Positions 35,501 to 48,734 of a stretch of DNA of 64,000 bases are shown piece after piece. The stretch spans positions 682,001 through 746,000 of the forward strand of contig JAGTJL010000024.1 of the NCBI GenBank assembly GCA_020746875.1. Reading direction: 5' to 3'. Made by a program: the position numbers and the translations under genes. A model generated the notes under the pieces. The model was not told the DNA's origin and did no database searches. It was given only the letters and a program-made list of their open reading frames with translations. The stretch is from Rhexocercosporidium sp. MPI-PUGE-AT-0058 (lineage: Eukaryota; Ascomycota; Leotiomycetes; Helotiales). Position 1 is the first letter of the stretch, and each line of letters begins with the position of its first letter.

Positions 35501-36266
35501 CGCTAAAGCCTACGTAATAATTAAAGACCGACAAGTTCTTTATAATAAAAGAAGCTTTAAGGTTAACCTTAAAGGATATATTAAATACTTAGTTAGTTAT
35601 TACGTAATTAATATATATAGGATTTAAATACTCTAGTTAAAGCATATAATATATACTTAAAACGTTATTTTTAATAAGGTATAGTTTTATAATAAGCAGG
35701 CGGTAGTCGGCTAACTATTATTAATACTTAAATAAGTCGTTAATATATTTATAGAGCCTAAAGCCGCTTAAGACGCCGAGTTAGCTATCGAATACGTAAA
35801 GGACGAATATATATAAGTTAAAAACAATGTTAAATTAAACGAGTTCTTATTTAACTCGATAGAAGTCGACGAAGTTTTTAAAGAGGTAATTCTATATATA
35901 ATTATAAAGCTCATAACTCTAGAGGAGGCGGGACTGCCTATTCTATAAGAGTACTAAAATAAGTTAATTCTTTTGGATTTACGAGTTAATATATTAAAAG
36001 ACGATATAAAGCTTAATAATAATAATATAAATATTTTAATAATATTAAAAAGCTTAAGTATATTAAGATAGACTTAAAGTTAAATACAATAAAACGAATA
36101 TTTCAAGCTTAAAAGGAGTGTTATAAGTGGGAAATAATTACTTTAAATTAAAAGTATATATAACTTAATACCTTAAGTTATAATTTAAAATAAATTATAA
36201 AATAACTAAAGTTAATTATTACGCCAAACTAAAGTAATTAATATAAGCTCAGGAAATGCTTTAAAA
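32571..36266 (+). pseudogene. Ty1/copia relic (copia-1): gag, protease, integrase
   Basis: The plus-strand translation shows a copia-type gag (about 33120-33660), a zinc-knuckle remnant (about 33750-33790), protease region (about 34230-34350), and a long integrase. Integrase pieces include DEYNKKLFIFTL (about 34990-35030) and THKPNGGIERANGEL-like sequence (about 35215-35260), followed by the usual C-terminal region to about 36110. RT and RNase H are missing: copia-2 starts at 36267, and I could not recognise a continuation beyond 42438. Confidence 0.65.
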
Positions 36267-36572
36267 TGTGAGAATAGGCGAGCCAATCAGGAAGAGGAAG
36301 CGCAGTAGGTGAGGACACGTGATTAAAGAGAGAGAATTGCTTGCTTGCTTGAAGAGCTAAAAGAGCTCTACGGTAGTTATATACAAAATAATAGCTTCTC
36401 TAGAAGCTTCTACGACTACGTAATTAATTACGTAGCTTATACGAGCTACGTAATTAAATACAAGCGTAATTTCCCGGAATACGAAAGTAATTTCCGGGCC
36501 GCGTAAGCAGTGGAAATTCCTTCGGCTATTTTAGAGTAAAATCGGCACGAGTTACCGAAGTGAAATCCAACA
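36267..36572 (-). repeat. Copia-2 3' LTR
   Basis: It is 306 bp, the same length as the partner at 42133-42438, with few differences. It contains a palindromic TACGTAATTAATTACGTA block at about 36416-36433. Solo copies are at 57869-58175 and 58990-59292. Confidence 0.9.
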
Positions 36573-36689
36573 CGCCCTCTTAATAAGTGACGTAATAGCT
36601 TTATAAGCTTATATATAAGCTAGCTTTAAAGTAGAGCTTATATTTACAAGAATAGATTAAATACATAAAATAACCTTTTGCGGAGGGTA

Positions 36690-39600
36690 AGCCAGTTATA
36701 AAGAGAGAAATACAAATTACAATCTTATTTCCTCTGCTTTAGCCTTATTCGGCTAGTCTTAAAAGCCTTATGAATTCAATGAATTTAGGCTTATCTAGCG
36801 GCTTCGTAAAGCCGTCGGCTTTTTGTTTAAACCCTCTTATATAAATTAAGTCTATTTCGCTTTAATTTATAAAATCGCGGACGTAATAGTATTTGACGGC
36901 AATATGCTTAGTCTTCTCGTGGAATTAAGAGTTATTAGCCAATAAGAGAGCGCCGTTATTATCCGTATAAACAGGGAATCGTTTCTGTATATAATAGCCT
37001 AATTCGGTTAGAAGCTGCTTTATATAAACAGCCTCTTTAAAAGCCGAATTAATAGTTATATATTCGGCCTCAGTCGTACTTTAAGCTATAATACTTTAGA
37101 GCTTGCTTTTCCAGCTAAATAAGTAACTCGCTAAGTAAAAGCTTAAGCCGCTAGTCGATTTAGCCGTATTAATATCTCCGGCGTAGTCGGCGTCGCAATA
37201 GCCGCTTATATATCGATTAGAGCTTTTTTCGTAGATTAGCCCTAGCTTTTTTGATTCTTTTAAATATTTAAGCACGTTTTTAAAAGCAATCATGTGATCG
37301 GTGCTAGGGTTACTAGCGAATCGAGCGAGCTTTATAACCGAGTAGCAAATATCGGGTCTAATTGCTAGCGTAAGAAACAAGAGGCAGCTTATAATTTGCT
37401 GATATTAATTTATTTCCTCTTTATTAGCCTGATTAAGATTAGGCTCTAGCTTAGCCTTCGAATCTATTGGTATATCTTTAGGCTTACAGTCGGTTATATT
37501 AAACCGCGCTAGCACTTTCTTAATATAACTCTCTTAGCTTAGCTTCATATAACCTTTATCTAGGTTATAATCGATATTTATATTTAAGTAGTCCTTTATT
37601 AGCCCTAAATCCTTTAATTTAAAGAGCTTTTTAAGCTTTTCAATAAAGGATTTAATATTATTAACGCTTAAGCTAATTATCGCTAAGTCGTCTACGTAAA
37701 TAAAGACTATAAGCTATTACTCCTTATTAATTAAGATGTAATTCTCGGTAATTAAAGCTTGAAAACCGAGTTTTTGGACTAGGACTTCTTTTAGCGTAAT
37801 AAACCAGAGCCTAGCTGACTGTTTTAGCCCGTATAAGGCTTTATTAAGCAGGAGTAGTTTACTAGCGTATTTTTGGGCATTTATACTTTTGGGAGGCATT
37901 ATATACAGAGTATTTACGTTAATATTACTTTATGTAAAAGCCGATATTATATCGACTTTCTATATAAGCCAACCGTAAAGGACCGCTAAAGCGAATATAA
38001 GTCGCCAAGCTATTTGTTTTACTACGCTAACAAAAGTATCTACGTAATTAAAGCCGTAGAGTTACTCAAACTCTTTAGCGACGAATCTAGCTTTGAATTC
38101 GAAGTAATTAAATAATTCTTTGATTTTATATACCCACCTCGTTTTTAAAGGCTTATAAGCTTTACTAGCGTCTTTTGGCATTATTTCCCAAGTCTCGTGA
38201 CTTTCTAAGGAATTAGCTTCTTTTTCTATGGCTTTTAGTTAATAGTCTTTATACGAAGAGGCCATAGCCTCTTTAAAGCTCTTAGGCTCGTAAATTTAAA
38301 AGCCTTTAATTCGTTTAATAACGACTTTATTAGCCTCTAGCTCTTTAAGTAGCTTTATTAACTCCTTTTCTAGATCTTCGTCTATTTTAGAGCTTATTAA
38401 AGCTATAGAAGCTAGTCTCTTAACGTCTTTATAAATAGAAAAAGCTTCTTTTTCCTCTTCGATTAACCAGTTATTTAACTGGCGAATAGCCGTCTTAAAG
38501 CTTAAGTGTATTACTAGCTGATTTTCCGAAGAGTTATTAAGGTCTTTGGCGCTAGTACTAACGTTTCTAATTACGACGTTAGGCTCCTAGCTTGAATAAT
38601 CTTTTCTAGGCCTTTTAATAAGCGCTTTAAGCATTTCCGGGCTAGCCGTATTAAGCCTCTTATTAGCTTTTAGCGTTTGAGGGAGCTCTTATACGAATAA
38701 GTCGGATTCGTCTTCAAAATCCGTTTTCTCGCCCTCTAATTAGTCGATAGGCGACTTTTCGCTTATATTGCCTTTATTAGGCATTTCGTCGTTAATATCA
38801 CTTATTAACTTAGTAATATCGTCGCTAGCGCCTTTAAACTCTTCAAGTGTTTCGATTATATAATCGAATTCGGTTTCTTCCGTTATATCGTCCTTAAGAA
38901 TTAAATCCTTTTTAATTAGGACGTTTTTAGAACTTATAACAGCTCTTTTACTTAGTAAATAAACTAAGTAATTATTAGAAGACTTAAAACCGATAAGAAT
39001 ACCTTTATCGGATTTATTAGCTAACTTATAAGCTCTTTTATTCTTAAGTACGTAAGTTAAAGAACTTAGTATACGAATATAATCGATTATCGGTAATTTA
39101 CCGTATAGAGCTTCAAAAGGAGTCTTTTTTATGACGGAGTTATATAACCGATTCTTAATATAAGCTATTCCTTATAATAAATAAGGCTATAAAAACAAAG
39201 GTAATCTCTTAGTTTTACAAACGCTAATTAGCCGCTTTATTAAGTATTTATTTAACCTTTCGGCTATCCTGTTTTAGGAAGAGGAATAAGAGCTAATATA
39301 TTCGCATATATACTTTTTTTACTTATAATAATACGTTTATTTATTAGACTTGAATTCCCCGGCGTTATCGAGCTTAAAAGCTTTAATATTCGCTATGAAT
39401 TTATATTTAACGCTATTTTGATTATTGAATTAATTATTAATCATATTATAAAAGTCGATTAAGACGTCGTAAGCGTCGGCTTTGAGTTTTAAGGCGTATA
39501 GCTAAATAGCTCTTAATCCTTTATATATAATAGTAAGGAAATAGCGCTCTCCTTTAAGTCTTTTAACTTTAAAAAGCCCCGCAATATTAATATCGAATAT

Positions 39601-41320
39601 AATTAAAGGTAGCGCATTTAATATAAGCTTTTTACTGCCGATCACGTGCATTTTGCCGCTATTACAAGTATTACAATCAGCTAGTTTATCTTTTTATTAG
39701 ATTTTCTTTAATTTATAACTTTTCTCGATCGTTTTAAGAATCGACTCTTTATTTATATATATTAGCCTTTTATAATAAAAGTCTAGCGGCGAATTTGAAT
39801 CTACTTAATATATTACAGGTTCGAGAGCGTCAATATCAACTTCCGCTTGAACGTAATAAGCGTTATAATCTCATTTAGCTTGTAATTAGCCTTTATTATA
39901 CTTTAATAAAGCATCGTTCTCGGTAAAATTAATTGACTAACTTTTCTTAATTATTTCCTTTAAGCTTAAAAGGGTCGTTTTTAGCCCCGGAATATAATTT
40001 ACCCGTTGAATAATTACTTCTACGCCGTTATTACCTTTAATAAGAATATCTCTCGTGCCTAATATCGGTAATACGTCGCTATTAGCGATTATAACCGATT
40101 TGCGAAGAATAAGTTAATAATTAAATAACCATCCTTTATTAAGCGTATAATGCTCGCTAGCACCGGAGTCTAAAACTAATCTGTAATTATAAACGGTTCT
40201 AAAAGCTTGATTTACAATATCTCCCTCTGATTAGTCAGAATCGGACTCGCTTAATTCCTTTATAGTATTTACAAAAGTACTTATAATTAGAAGTTCAAGC
40301 TGCACTTTAAGCTTCACATTTGACTTACCCTTTGATAAGGGTAAGTGGTTTATGTATGCCTTTATAGGCTTTCTAGCCGTTACGTGCTTATTAGGCGGCG
40401 TATAAGTTTTAAATACGGCTATAATAGCTTTCGTAAACTCTGTTTTTGATTCGCCTTTTGACTCCTTAGCTTTTTTAGCTTTATTAAGCTTTTTATTCGG
40501 ATTTTCCGAATTATTAGGCTTTAGCTCAGGGTATAAGACCTAGCACGTAGACGTTAGATATCCCGTGACTTTGCACTTATTGCAGTGCTTCTTATTACCG
40601 CCTTTACCGCTTTTAAACGCTTTATTAGCGTTAAGGTCGGCGTTAGCGCTTATGCGAGCTTCTTCCGAAATTAAGTCGTTAATTAGACCGTTAATATTAA
40701 TATTCTTGAGATTACCTGATATTTTCTCGTATTTACGAGACGAAAAGGCGTCAAAAGAGCTCGGCAAGCTTTTTAATATAAGGCTAGCTATTATAAGCTT
40801 TGGAATCTCGCAGTTTAGCTGCTTTAAGTATATGGCGCTCGATTGGATTACGCTAATGTATTCGTTTATACTCTTATAAGAGCTGTAATTAGAATCGACG
40901 ATTTAATTTATATAACAGCCGATTAACTCAAGCGTTAATTAGCCGAAAGTAAATTAAATAGCGTTTTATAGCTTTTTAGCCGTATCTTTATCTTTGAATC
41001 GCTCTTGATTTTCCAGCGATATAATCGATTTTAGCGTCCTTAGCGCTTTTTAGCTTTACGTCTTAAAGTAGTCTAGCTTCTCGTAATATTTTACGGCTAG
41101 CTCGTGAGAATAAGAAGCTAATACAGCTCTACCACCTTCGATACCCTTAGCGTAATACAAGAATTAATCCGGAAGTAAAGCTTTACCGGAAATATAAAGT
41201 ATATAACCGTTAATTTCCAGGAATAAGCTAGCGGGATTTATTTACTTAATATAATTAGACTTCCTTATTAGCTTCTCTCCTTTAAAGGCAGTAGCGGCCA
41301 TTTTAAGCTTGTCTCGATTG
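36690..41320 (-). pseudogene. Copia-2 gag-pol, single frame with RIP stops
   Basis: The minus strand reads gag from about 41300 (MAATAFKGEK), a zinc knuckle CNKCKVTGYLTSTC (about 40540-40580, with the usual His replaced), protease LVLDSGASEHY (about 40145-40185), and integrase with CNTC (about 39640-39670). The core and C-terminal integrase follow, then RT with ALYGLKQSARLW (about 37800-37840) and YVDDLAIIS (about 37675-37705), and RNase H with YCDADYAGD (about 37175-37205). The order PR-IN-RT-RH defines Ty1/copia. Scattered TAA/TAG replace Gln or Trp, often in pairs, and the gag knuckle is damaged. Catalytic residues in protease and RT survive, so decay is recent. Downstream of RNase H the frame ends near 36730. 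Confidence 0.8.
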
Positions 41321-42132
41321 AGTTTAGCTTTAATTCCTTTAGGCGATTTTATCACTTATAATGATTTATTAAACTATTCTAGTCTTAGACTTTATTTAAG
41401 TCTTTAACCTCACTTTAAGACTACTTTTCTTGATTTAGTATACCTTAAATCGATTTAAAATCGATTAATTAAAGTAAAAAAGCCTTGCCAAAGACTTATA
41501 TATTACCTTACCGAGGGTTTCGCTTAACTAGTATTATAATAAGGTTCTCAGCGGTCTGCTTAGGCTCTTATTACAACGCTAGCGCCATTATTAGCTTAGT
41601 TTTTCTCACAGGAATTAATAAGCTTAATTAGCTGTAACCCTCTCCGAGGATGGCTTCTTATACAATTAGAAAAGCCTAAAAACCACTGTAATTTGTGCTA
41701 GACTAGTAACGATTTGGACAGCCACTTCCTAATACAGCCACGCTAGCACGCTACTTATAGCCACTGCTAACGCCGTTTAAGTATAAGCACTTAAGAATAA
41801 GAGATTTATTATAAGACCTAGAACCGCAATCTAAGTGGCTACGCACGCTTATAACGTCTAAAGACCGCTAAGTTATGATTTCCTTAAGGTTTAGTCTTAA
41901 GATCAAAGGCCTCGGGTCCGTAATACGTCCTAATCGGGTTAGTAAGGGCTCAAAGGGGTCTAGCTTACTTCAGTTAAGAGAAGCTAATATGGCTTTATCG
42001 ACAAGCGTTTGAACGGAAGCAGCCGAAGCGGTATTTAGCCGAGAAAGGCTCGGCTAGTCGTCTCGATCGGGAAGTTATGTCGTAAGTAACTAATATTATT
42101 AGCTGCCTTAGCGAATTGCCGAATTGCTATTA

Positions 42133-42438
42133 TATGAGAATAGGCGAGCTAATCAGGAAGAGGAAGCGCAGTAAGTGAGGATACGTGATTAAAAAAAGAG
42201 AATTGCTTACTTGCTTGAAGAGCTAGAAGAGCTCTACGGTAGTTATATATAAAATAATAGCTTCTCTAGAAGCTTCTACGACTACGTAATTAATTACGTA
42301 GCTTATACGAGCTACGTAATTGAATACGAGCGTAATTTCCCGGAATACGAAAGTAATTTCCGGGCCGCGTAAGCAGTGGAAATTCCTTCGGCTATTCTAA
42401 GGTAGAATCGGCACGAGTTACCGAAGTGAAATCCAACA
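42133..42438 (-). repeat. Copia-2 5' LTR
   Basis: 306 bp, matching the 3' LTR. The distal end reads TATGAG instead of TGTGAG on the plus strand, a G-to-A change. The leader between here and gag (about 41330-42130) is only mildly AT-rich. Confidence 0.9.
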
Positions 42439-45400
42439 AAATATAATAATTATATATTTTAACGTTAAAAAGTATTATTTATAAGTTAGTCCTTAAAGTA
42501 TATCGATTAAGTAAACTTTAGTAATTAAAAATAAGTCGACTTTAAACTTTCTTCTTAAAATTATTACTTTTTAAAGCGTTATTAAAATAATAGTTAAGAT
42601 TATAAGCATTAAGTTAAAAAAAGGAATTAAACTTAATAATAATTAAAAAGTTAATTATTAAATTAATATTTTTTATATTAAAAAGACTTAATACTTGTAT
42701 TTCTTTTATTAAACTTAAAGCTTATACGTAAGTCTAGCTTAGAATATAATAAAGTAAGTAATAACTCGTTATTTTTAAATAAAGAAAATATGTTTAGGCT
42801 ATCGCAAAACTCGTAGTCTTCTTAATATAAAATCCGAAATATTAACTTAAAGTAATAAAAGACGTTAAAATATAATATTATTCCTTTTTTAATTATAGTC
42901 TTAAAGAGCTTTTATATACTTTATAGTCTTAATATTAATAATAGCGATTTAGTCCTAAACCTCTTAATTAATAATCTTTAATCGACTTGTCCTTAATAAG
43001 TCGATTAAAATAAAGATTTCCCTTAAGGTTAAGTTTTTAAGGAGCTCTTTTTAAATAAAAAGCTTATTTAGCGTATTATTTAGCGTGTAATTATTTCGCA
43101 ATAGCGCCTAATATACGCGAGGTCGGCTTAAAGTCGCCTTAATAATAATAAGTAAGTTATTTTTAGCGCGTTTTTAAATAATCCTTATAAAAAGTAATTT
43201 AATAATAATCGGTTCTTTTCGACTTACAGTTAGAATAACTTTTTTTAATTTCTTAAAAATAATAATATTATTATTATTCTTTATAATAATTTAAATAGGT
43301 TTTACTTTAAGTACTTTAATTAAAGGGTTTACGTTTATAAACTTTTAAAATCTAACGGCATTCTTGACTTTTTCACGAACTTTTAGTTTTTTATAATTAA
43401 CTTAAGCTTTAAAACGTTTTTAAAGTAAGGTTCCGGTTATATATAATTCGGCTTTTATTATTACTTTAAAAGTAGCGGCACTTTATTATTTTATTTTTAT
43501 AAATATTATTCTAAAGCTATTATTTATTCCTTTTAAATTAAAAGTAATAAATACGTTTTAAACGTTAACTAATCTTATTATATTAAAAAGTTAAATAATA
43601 AAGATATTTAAATAATCTTAAAACTCTTAATTTATTTTTAATATTAAACCTTTTAAAGCTAACTTCGGCATAATATTTTATTAAGTTAAAAGGGCTTTTT
43701 AAGCGTCCTAAAGCTTCTTTTAAACTACTTCTTTTTTTAGCCTCGAGTTTAAGTCTTTTTTTATATTAATTATTTATAAAATAAAGACTTTTCTTTTTAA
43801 TTTATTTTAAAGAAATTAAACCGCTTAAGCTTTTATTTTTTCTTTTTAAAAACTTATATAAATATAATTATCTTTATCTTTATAAATAATTCTTAAATTA
43901 AACTACTTCTTAAACTTATAATATTAATTTTAATACTTATAAAATCCTTAAGGTTTAATACTTAAAATTGACTTATTAAAGCAAAAGAAGCATTCGGTGT
44001 TTATATCGTCCTTTATATTAAAGCGTCGATTATATTTAAAGTTTACTTTAAAATCTTAATAAAATACTTTAGTTTCTTTAAGGTATACGATTAACTCATA
44101 AGTAAATAAAGCCTTAACTTCGGCTATTAAGTTTAAATTCTTTTTTTTCTTTATAATAGCGTATAAAATACGCAAGTTATTTAGTCTTTTTGTAATTATA
44201 TTAATATTCCGTTTTATAACTTAATTAATATCGCGAGTTAACCTCTTAATAATAAGAATGACTTTTTTTTAAATATGCCTTTTTTAATTCGGTTTAAGAT
44301 CAATCTCCTGAGCTAAAGAACTATCTTTATACCTTATAAACTCGAGGCAAGCTATAAGGTTAAGCCCCCCGAATTATACCGCTAAAAAAAGAGTTTTATT
44401 ATTACTCGACTCAAGTCGAAGGCGGTCGACTTAAGTAATTCGCATAAATAATACCTCTTCTTTAATTAACGTATTAATTTCCCGCTCGACTTAGAATAAG
44501 CCTTTTATTTTAACGTATATTTTATTAAAAAATTATATATTTTTTATATTAAAAATATTATTATTTTTTATAAAAGTTCTAGCCTTTTACTTAAAGTACT
44601 TAAGTAAAGTTATTAAAAACTTTATAATTATTTATTACTTCGTAATAATTTTCTTTTATATATAGGCTCGATTAACCTCTTTAAAAGCTCGAAGGAACTG
44701 TCGAGATTAAGATTTAAAAGCATCTTTCGTAATATATTTAAAGTTATTAAATATCTTCTTTAGGTTTTAAAAAGTATAATAATATTACTTAAAATTAAAC
44801 GATTAGTATTTTTTTATAACTTCTTTAATTAACTCTTAATAAGTGCTATTAAGGAAGTCGAGGAGTCATTTAATATTTTGGCTTACTTCGAGAATATAAT
44901 AATCTACGACATATTATTTCTTTTCGGCGTTATTTATAATGCCTCGAGCCGTAAAGAGTTACTTTAGAGTCTTAAAAAACCTAATAATATTATTCCCGTT
45001 AAAGTATAAGTAATTAAATATACTTAAGGTTAATATAACTTAAGCTATTACAAAATAAAGAGGTTTTTTAATGAAGTCCGTAATAAGTCGTGTGACTTAA
45101 AATATAAGTTATTAGACGTTATATTATTAAAAATAAGTTCGTAATAATAATTATTTAAAGCCTTATTTATTTTATATAATATAAAGGTTTTAGTAAGTTT
45201 ATATTATCTTAGTGTAGGTTATATTAATTTAAAAGCCTAAGTGGAAGTGGTTTAAGCTTAAAGTAATGCTATATAGTTTATATTAGCGGAGTTAAGTCCT
45301 CCCTGCTTCGGAAGCGAATATAATGTAGCTTAAAGGTATATAAGCTGAGTAAGTATTATATAAGCCGGTAAAGCTTGAGGGGCGGCTTAAGCTCTTATAT

Positions 45401-46879
45401 TAAAGCTTTTTAAATGGCCACCGCTTTAATTATAATTAAATATATTTTATTATAAGTTATTACCGTTACTTTTATTTCTTTTCTTTCTTTTACTTATAAT
45501 TAAAGCATTATCTATAAGTGTTCTCGGTGGTTATAATAAAGTAAAGTTAATAATTCCAGCGATATTAAGCTTTATTAAAGGCCTAGTAGGCATAAAGGTA
45601 AAAGAGCTTATAAAGCTTATAAAGCTAGTCTTAATAATAAAATAATTTATAGTCGGAGTCGCAGAGCTTCTTTGGGTTATAAAGAAGTTATTAATAAGTT
45701 ATTTAAGCTCCTTACCCTTTAAGTTATTGCTAAAGGCGTTGTTTTTAATATCGTTTTCGAATATAATTAATTTTTCTTAATGAAATTAGTAATTTATTAA
45801 AGAGTAAATACGCTTAATATTATTAATAAAAAGTAAAAAATATAATATATTATATTAAAGAAAAAAAAATATATAAGCTCGAGAAAACAAAAGAAATATA
45901 TAAATAAAATATTAAATTAAAGAGCTTATAACTTTAGGCCTTCTCGGAGTAATAAAGCCCGAAAGACGCCGAAGTCTAAGCCTCTTATTTTTATAATAAA
46001 TAAACGTATAAGCTTAAGCGAAGTAAATAAATCTCGCTAAATATAAAAGCTTTACTATTATTAAAATCAATCTTAACGTAAAATAACTTAAAATTAAAAC
46101 TAATTAAAAAGGCATAAAATAAAACCTTATATACTTTTTTATTAAGCTCTATCTTATTAGCCTAAAGTAAGACCTTAACGAAAAAAAAAAAAAAGGAAAA
46201 AAATAATAAATACGCTTATTAAAAGGGCGGTTAAGATTAAAATTCGCCGAATTTATTTTAAATAATTTACTTCTCGTTTCTAAAGTATTAAATATACTTT
46301 AATATTAATTAAGGCGTTTTTAATAGCGTAATCCGGCTATTTTCGGTCCGACCTTTTTTAATATCGATGCTCCACGTATTAAAGTTAATATTTTTAATAA
46401 TCTAAGTACTCTTATATTAAAGGTAAGTGGTTTTACTTTAGACTTCTTATGTTTTTTATTATATTGTGGAGACTGTCGAAGTGCCGTATTTAGTTTTACT
46501 TTAAGGGCTAGGAGATCTTTAAGTAAATAAATTTATATTAATTCGAGCACTTGTCGGTTTCGATTCTTATAGTTAATATAAAAGGCTTTTAGGCTTTTTT
46601 ACGTACCTTACTTTAGCTTTTTTACTTATTTCTTACGTCGGTTACTAAAATATATAAAAGGGAAAATATTAAATATATAATAAAAGAGTAATAAAGCAAG
46701 TGCCGAAGAGTAAACGTAAGAAATACTTATTTAACGAATATTAAAGATATTATATATTTAAAGAGTATAATTTATTAAGAGAAGGGAAAGGTATAATTTA
46801 AATAAAAAGAAAAAGTTATAATAATAAAAATCGTTATTGTCCTTAAAGGATGTTGCCTTAAAGGCTATCTTAAATACAG
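42439..46879. repeat. AT-rich repeat DNA, not classified
   Basis: About 4.4 kb of RIP-type DNA. The minus strand near 44270-44480 has fragments such as LSRAGNQYVNQRR once stops are ignored. The plus strand near 46440-46780 has a longer interrupted frame. None matches a family I can name. A moderately GC-rich patch at 45230-45400 may be another LTR. It separates copia-2 from a gypsy 3' end. Confidence 0.35.
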
Positions 46880-47027
46880 CAAAATGCAGCTCAATCACGT
46901 GACAAATAGACCTCTGAGGTCAACCCCACTATAATATAACGCCGGTGTCGACGACTATAACGACTTAAAGGACGACATTATTATAATTATAATTATAAAG
47001 ACGTAGTTTTTCGGGAGGGGGAAGTAA
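46880..47027 (+). pseudogene. Gypsy 3' coding end and polypurine tract
   Basis: The plus strand reads VDDYNDLKDD followed by FFGRG, the same C-terminal sequence seen on the minus strand near 1450-1530. It is followed by the purine tract GGGAGGGGGAAG and an LTR. Only the last ~150 bases of the element are recognisable. Confidence 0.65.
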
Positions 47028-47283
47028 TATTATAATTTCTTAAGCCTTATATTTTAACCGAAGCGAGCTTAGTATCGCTCGTAGCATTGCCTTAGCATGG
47101 CAACCATAACGTTAGGCCTAATCGGGAAAGGCTAAGAGGACGTTTTATGTATTTATACTAGAGCTCCCTTTTATAAAGAGCTCTTCTTTTCTCTTTATCT
47201 TTTCTTTTTAATTTTAAGCGTAGCTTTAGGCCTAAATATAAAGCTATTTCCTGCACCGTATTAACCTTTAGCAAGCCGTAATA
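47028..47283 (+). repeat. Gypsy 3' LTR (256 bp)
   Basis: TATTATAATTTCTTAAGCC to GCAAGCCGTAATA. It aligns with 25959-26214 and with the inverted solo copy at 61691-61945. The pogo relic begins directly after it. Confidence 0.75.
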
Positions 47284-48680
47284 TTAGTTTTAAAAACTAA
47301 AGATCTTAATTATTAAGGCTATTTTAGCTAGTTAATAATAGAATATAAACGAGACTAGTATTATAAAAGGCTATGGTCTTAATAGATTCGTTATAAGACA
47401 AGCCGAAAAGCGCAAGATTTAAGGAAAACAACTAAGCTTACGTACTTAAACGTTAATTATTAAATATATTTTTATAACCGGAGTCTTTATACACCTCTTA
47501 TAATATATAAAGGAAAATCGGTGTAATAATAATAGTTTCCGGCTTAATTAAACGTATTAGACAATTAATACTTTACTACGACTAATAATAATTAATTAAT
47601 TAATAATATAGCTCTTAAATAACTAAAACAATATATTTATCTCTGAAATGTAGCCACGTAATCATTTAATAAGACTTCTTATTTTAAACGGCTACAGGAG
47701 CTATAAGATTACGGAATTCCTTTAGAAGTGCCTTAAAAATAATATATTTCTATTATATTTACTTATATATATATTATATATTTTATAACTCTTAGATTTA
47801 ACGGTTTTCTCTACGCTAAAGCGTGCTTACCGAAAGGAATTATATAAATTAAGTTCTTTGATTAATTATATACTAATTAATAAGCGCAATTTCCTTCTTT
47901 ATTATTAAAAAGCACGCCGAAATACTATTACTCTTTTTAATATTAAATTTAAATAAAGAATTAATAAATTATAACCGGTATCTTTAGCGAAACCCTTAAT
48001 AAGCTTGTTATTACTAGAAATAATAATAAATTAACAGCTCCGGCTCTTTAAGAGTCTTAAAAAGTAATAATATTACCTCCCGAGCCTTTTAATACTTTCA
48101 TTTAATTACAAACTCTTAAAGCTGTAAAAGATCTTCGTTTATAAATACGCACTTTAGTAAGTAAATCACATAATGTCATGTGTTTATCACGTGAGGCTAT
48201 TCTCTTAATTAGTATATGTACCAAGTAGAGCGTATTCTGCCTTAAGGCCGAATACTGTAGTCTTTTGACTCCGATGGCTTACTGGTGTGAGCTCTACTCT
48301 CAGCCACGTTACACATAATCAGTATTCGACGCAGCGTTTATTCTTTAAGAAGATTATAAAAGGATTTAATGAAAAGGATTACGAATTAAGGAAGGCAATA
48401 TAAAAATTAAAGAATTAAAAGAGTAATTAAAGTAATTAAAACTAAGGAAAAGAAAGAAAGTCTAAATTAACTTAAATTCTAAGTTTACGATAACACGTGT
48501 TATTTAGGCGGCTTAAATTACAGCTAAAGATTGTCAAATTATATTAATAAAACTAAAATTAAAAGAAGATTCTAACTCTATAATTTCTTATATAAAAGTT
48601 AACGTAAAATAAAATTATTAAGCATTAAATAAAGAGTGCTAATATTACGCGAGGTAAGCGAAAGAGGGGGGTAGGCGGAA
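47284..48680 (+). pseudogene. Pogo/Fot1-like transposase relic, copy 1
   Basis: Plus-strand fragments match a DDE-type pogo transposase: an ENxNETSIIKGYG region (about 47330-47370), FLNGYRSYKITEF (about 47683-47720), where the usual Asp, Gly-His and His are altered, and a C-terminus with NKLVITRNNNKLTAPAL (about 47998-48050). A solo LTR at 48174-48313 splits the tail. The Lys/Glu-rich C-terminus resumes at about 48340 and ends near AGAGGGGGGTAGGCGG. The N-terminal DNA-binding part is missing. It is dead: many stops and a lost catalytic Asp. Confidence 0.7.
48174..48313 (+). repeat. Short solo LTR, unmutated, TSD CATAA
   Basis: 140 bp from TGTCATGTGTTTATCACGTG to TCAGCCACGTTACA, flanked by CATAA at 48169-48173 and 48314-48318. 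It has normal composition in a decayed transposase, hence a late insertion. No other copy was noticed. Confidence 0.85.
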
Positions 48681-48734
48681 GGGGGGTGCTTGACGTTAGA
48701 TCAGCGGATGTTGATTTAAAGCTGAGGAATATTT

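Larger units (their letters stand above)
36267..42438 (-). mobile_element. Full-length Ty1/copia retrotransposon (copia-2)
   Basis: This 6,172-bp element has two 306-bp LTRs (36267-36572 and 42133-42438). On the minus strand the LTR starts TGTTGGATTTCACTTCGG and ends TATTCTCACA. A purine tract AAGAGGGCG lies directly before the 3' LTR (36573-36581, minus strand). AAAAT flanks both ends if the terminal T and A are shared; a clean 5-bp duplication outside TG...CA is not seen. The interior encodes one gag-pol frame in copia order. RIP decay is lighter than in its surroundings, so it is one of the later full insertions. Confidence 0.9.
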
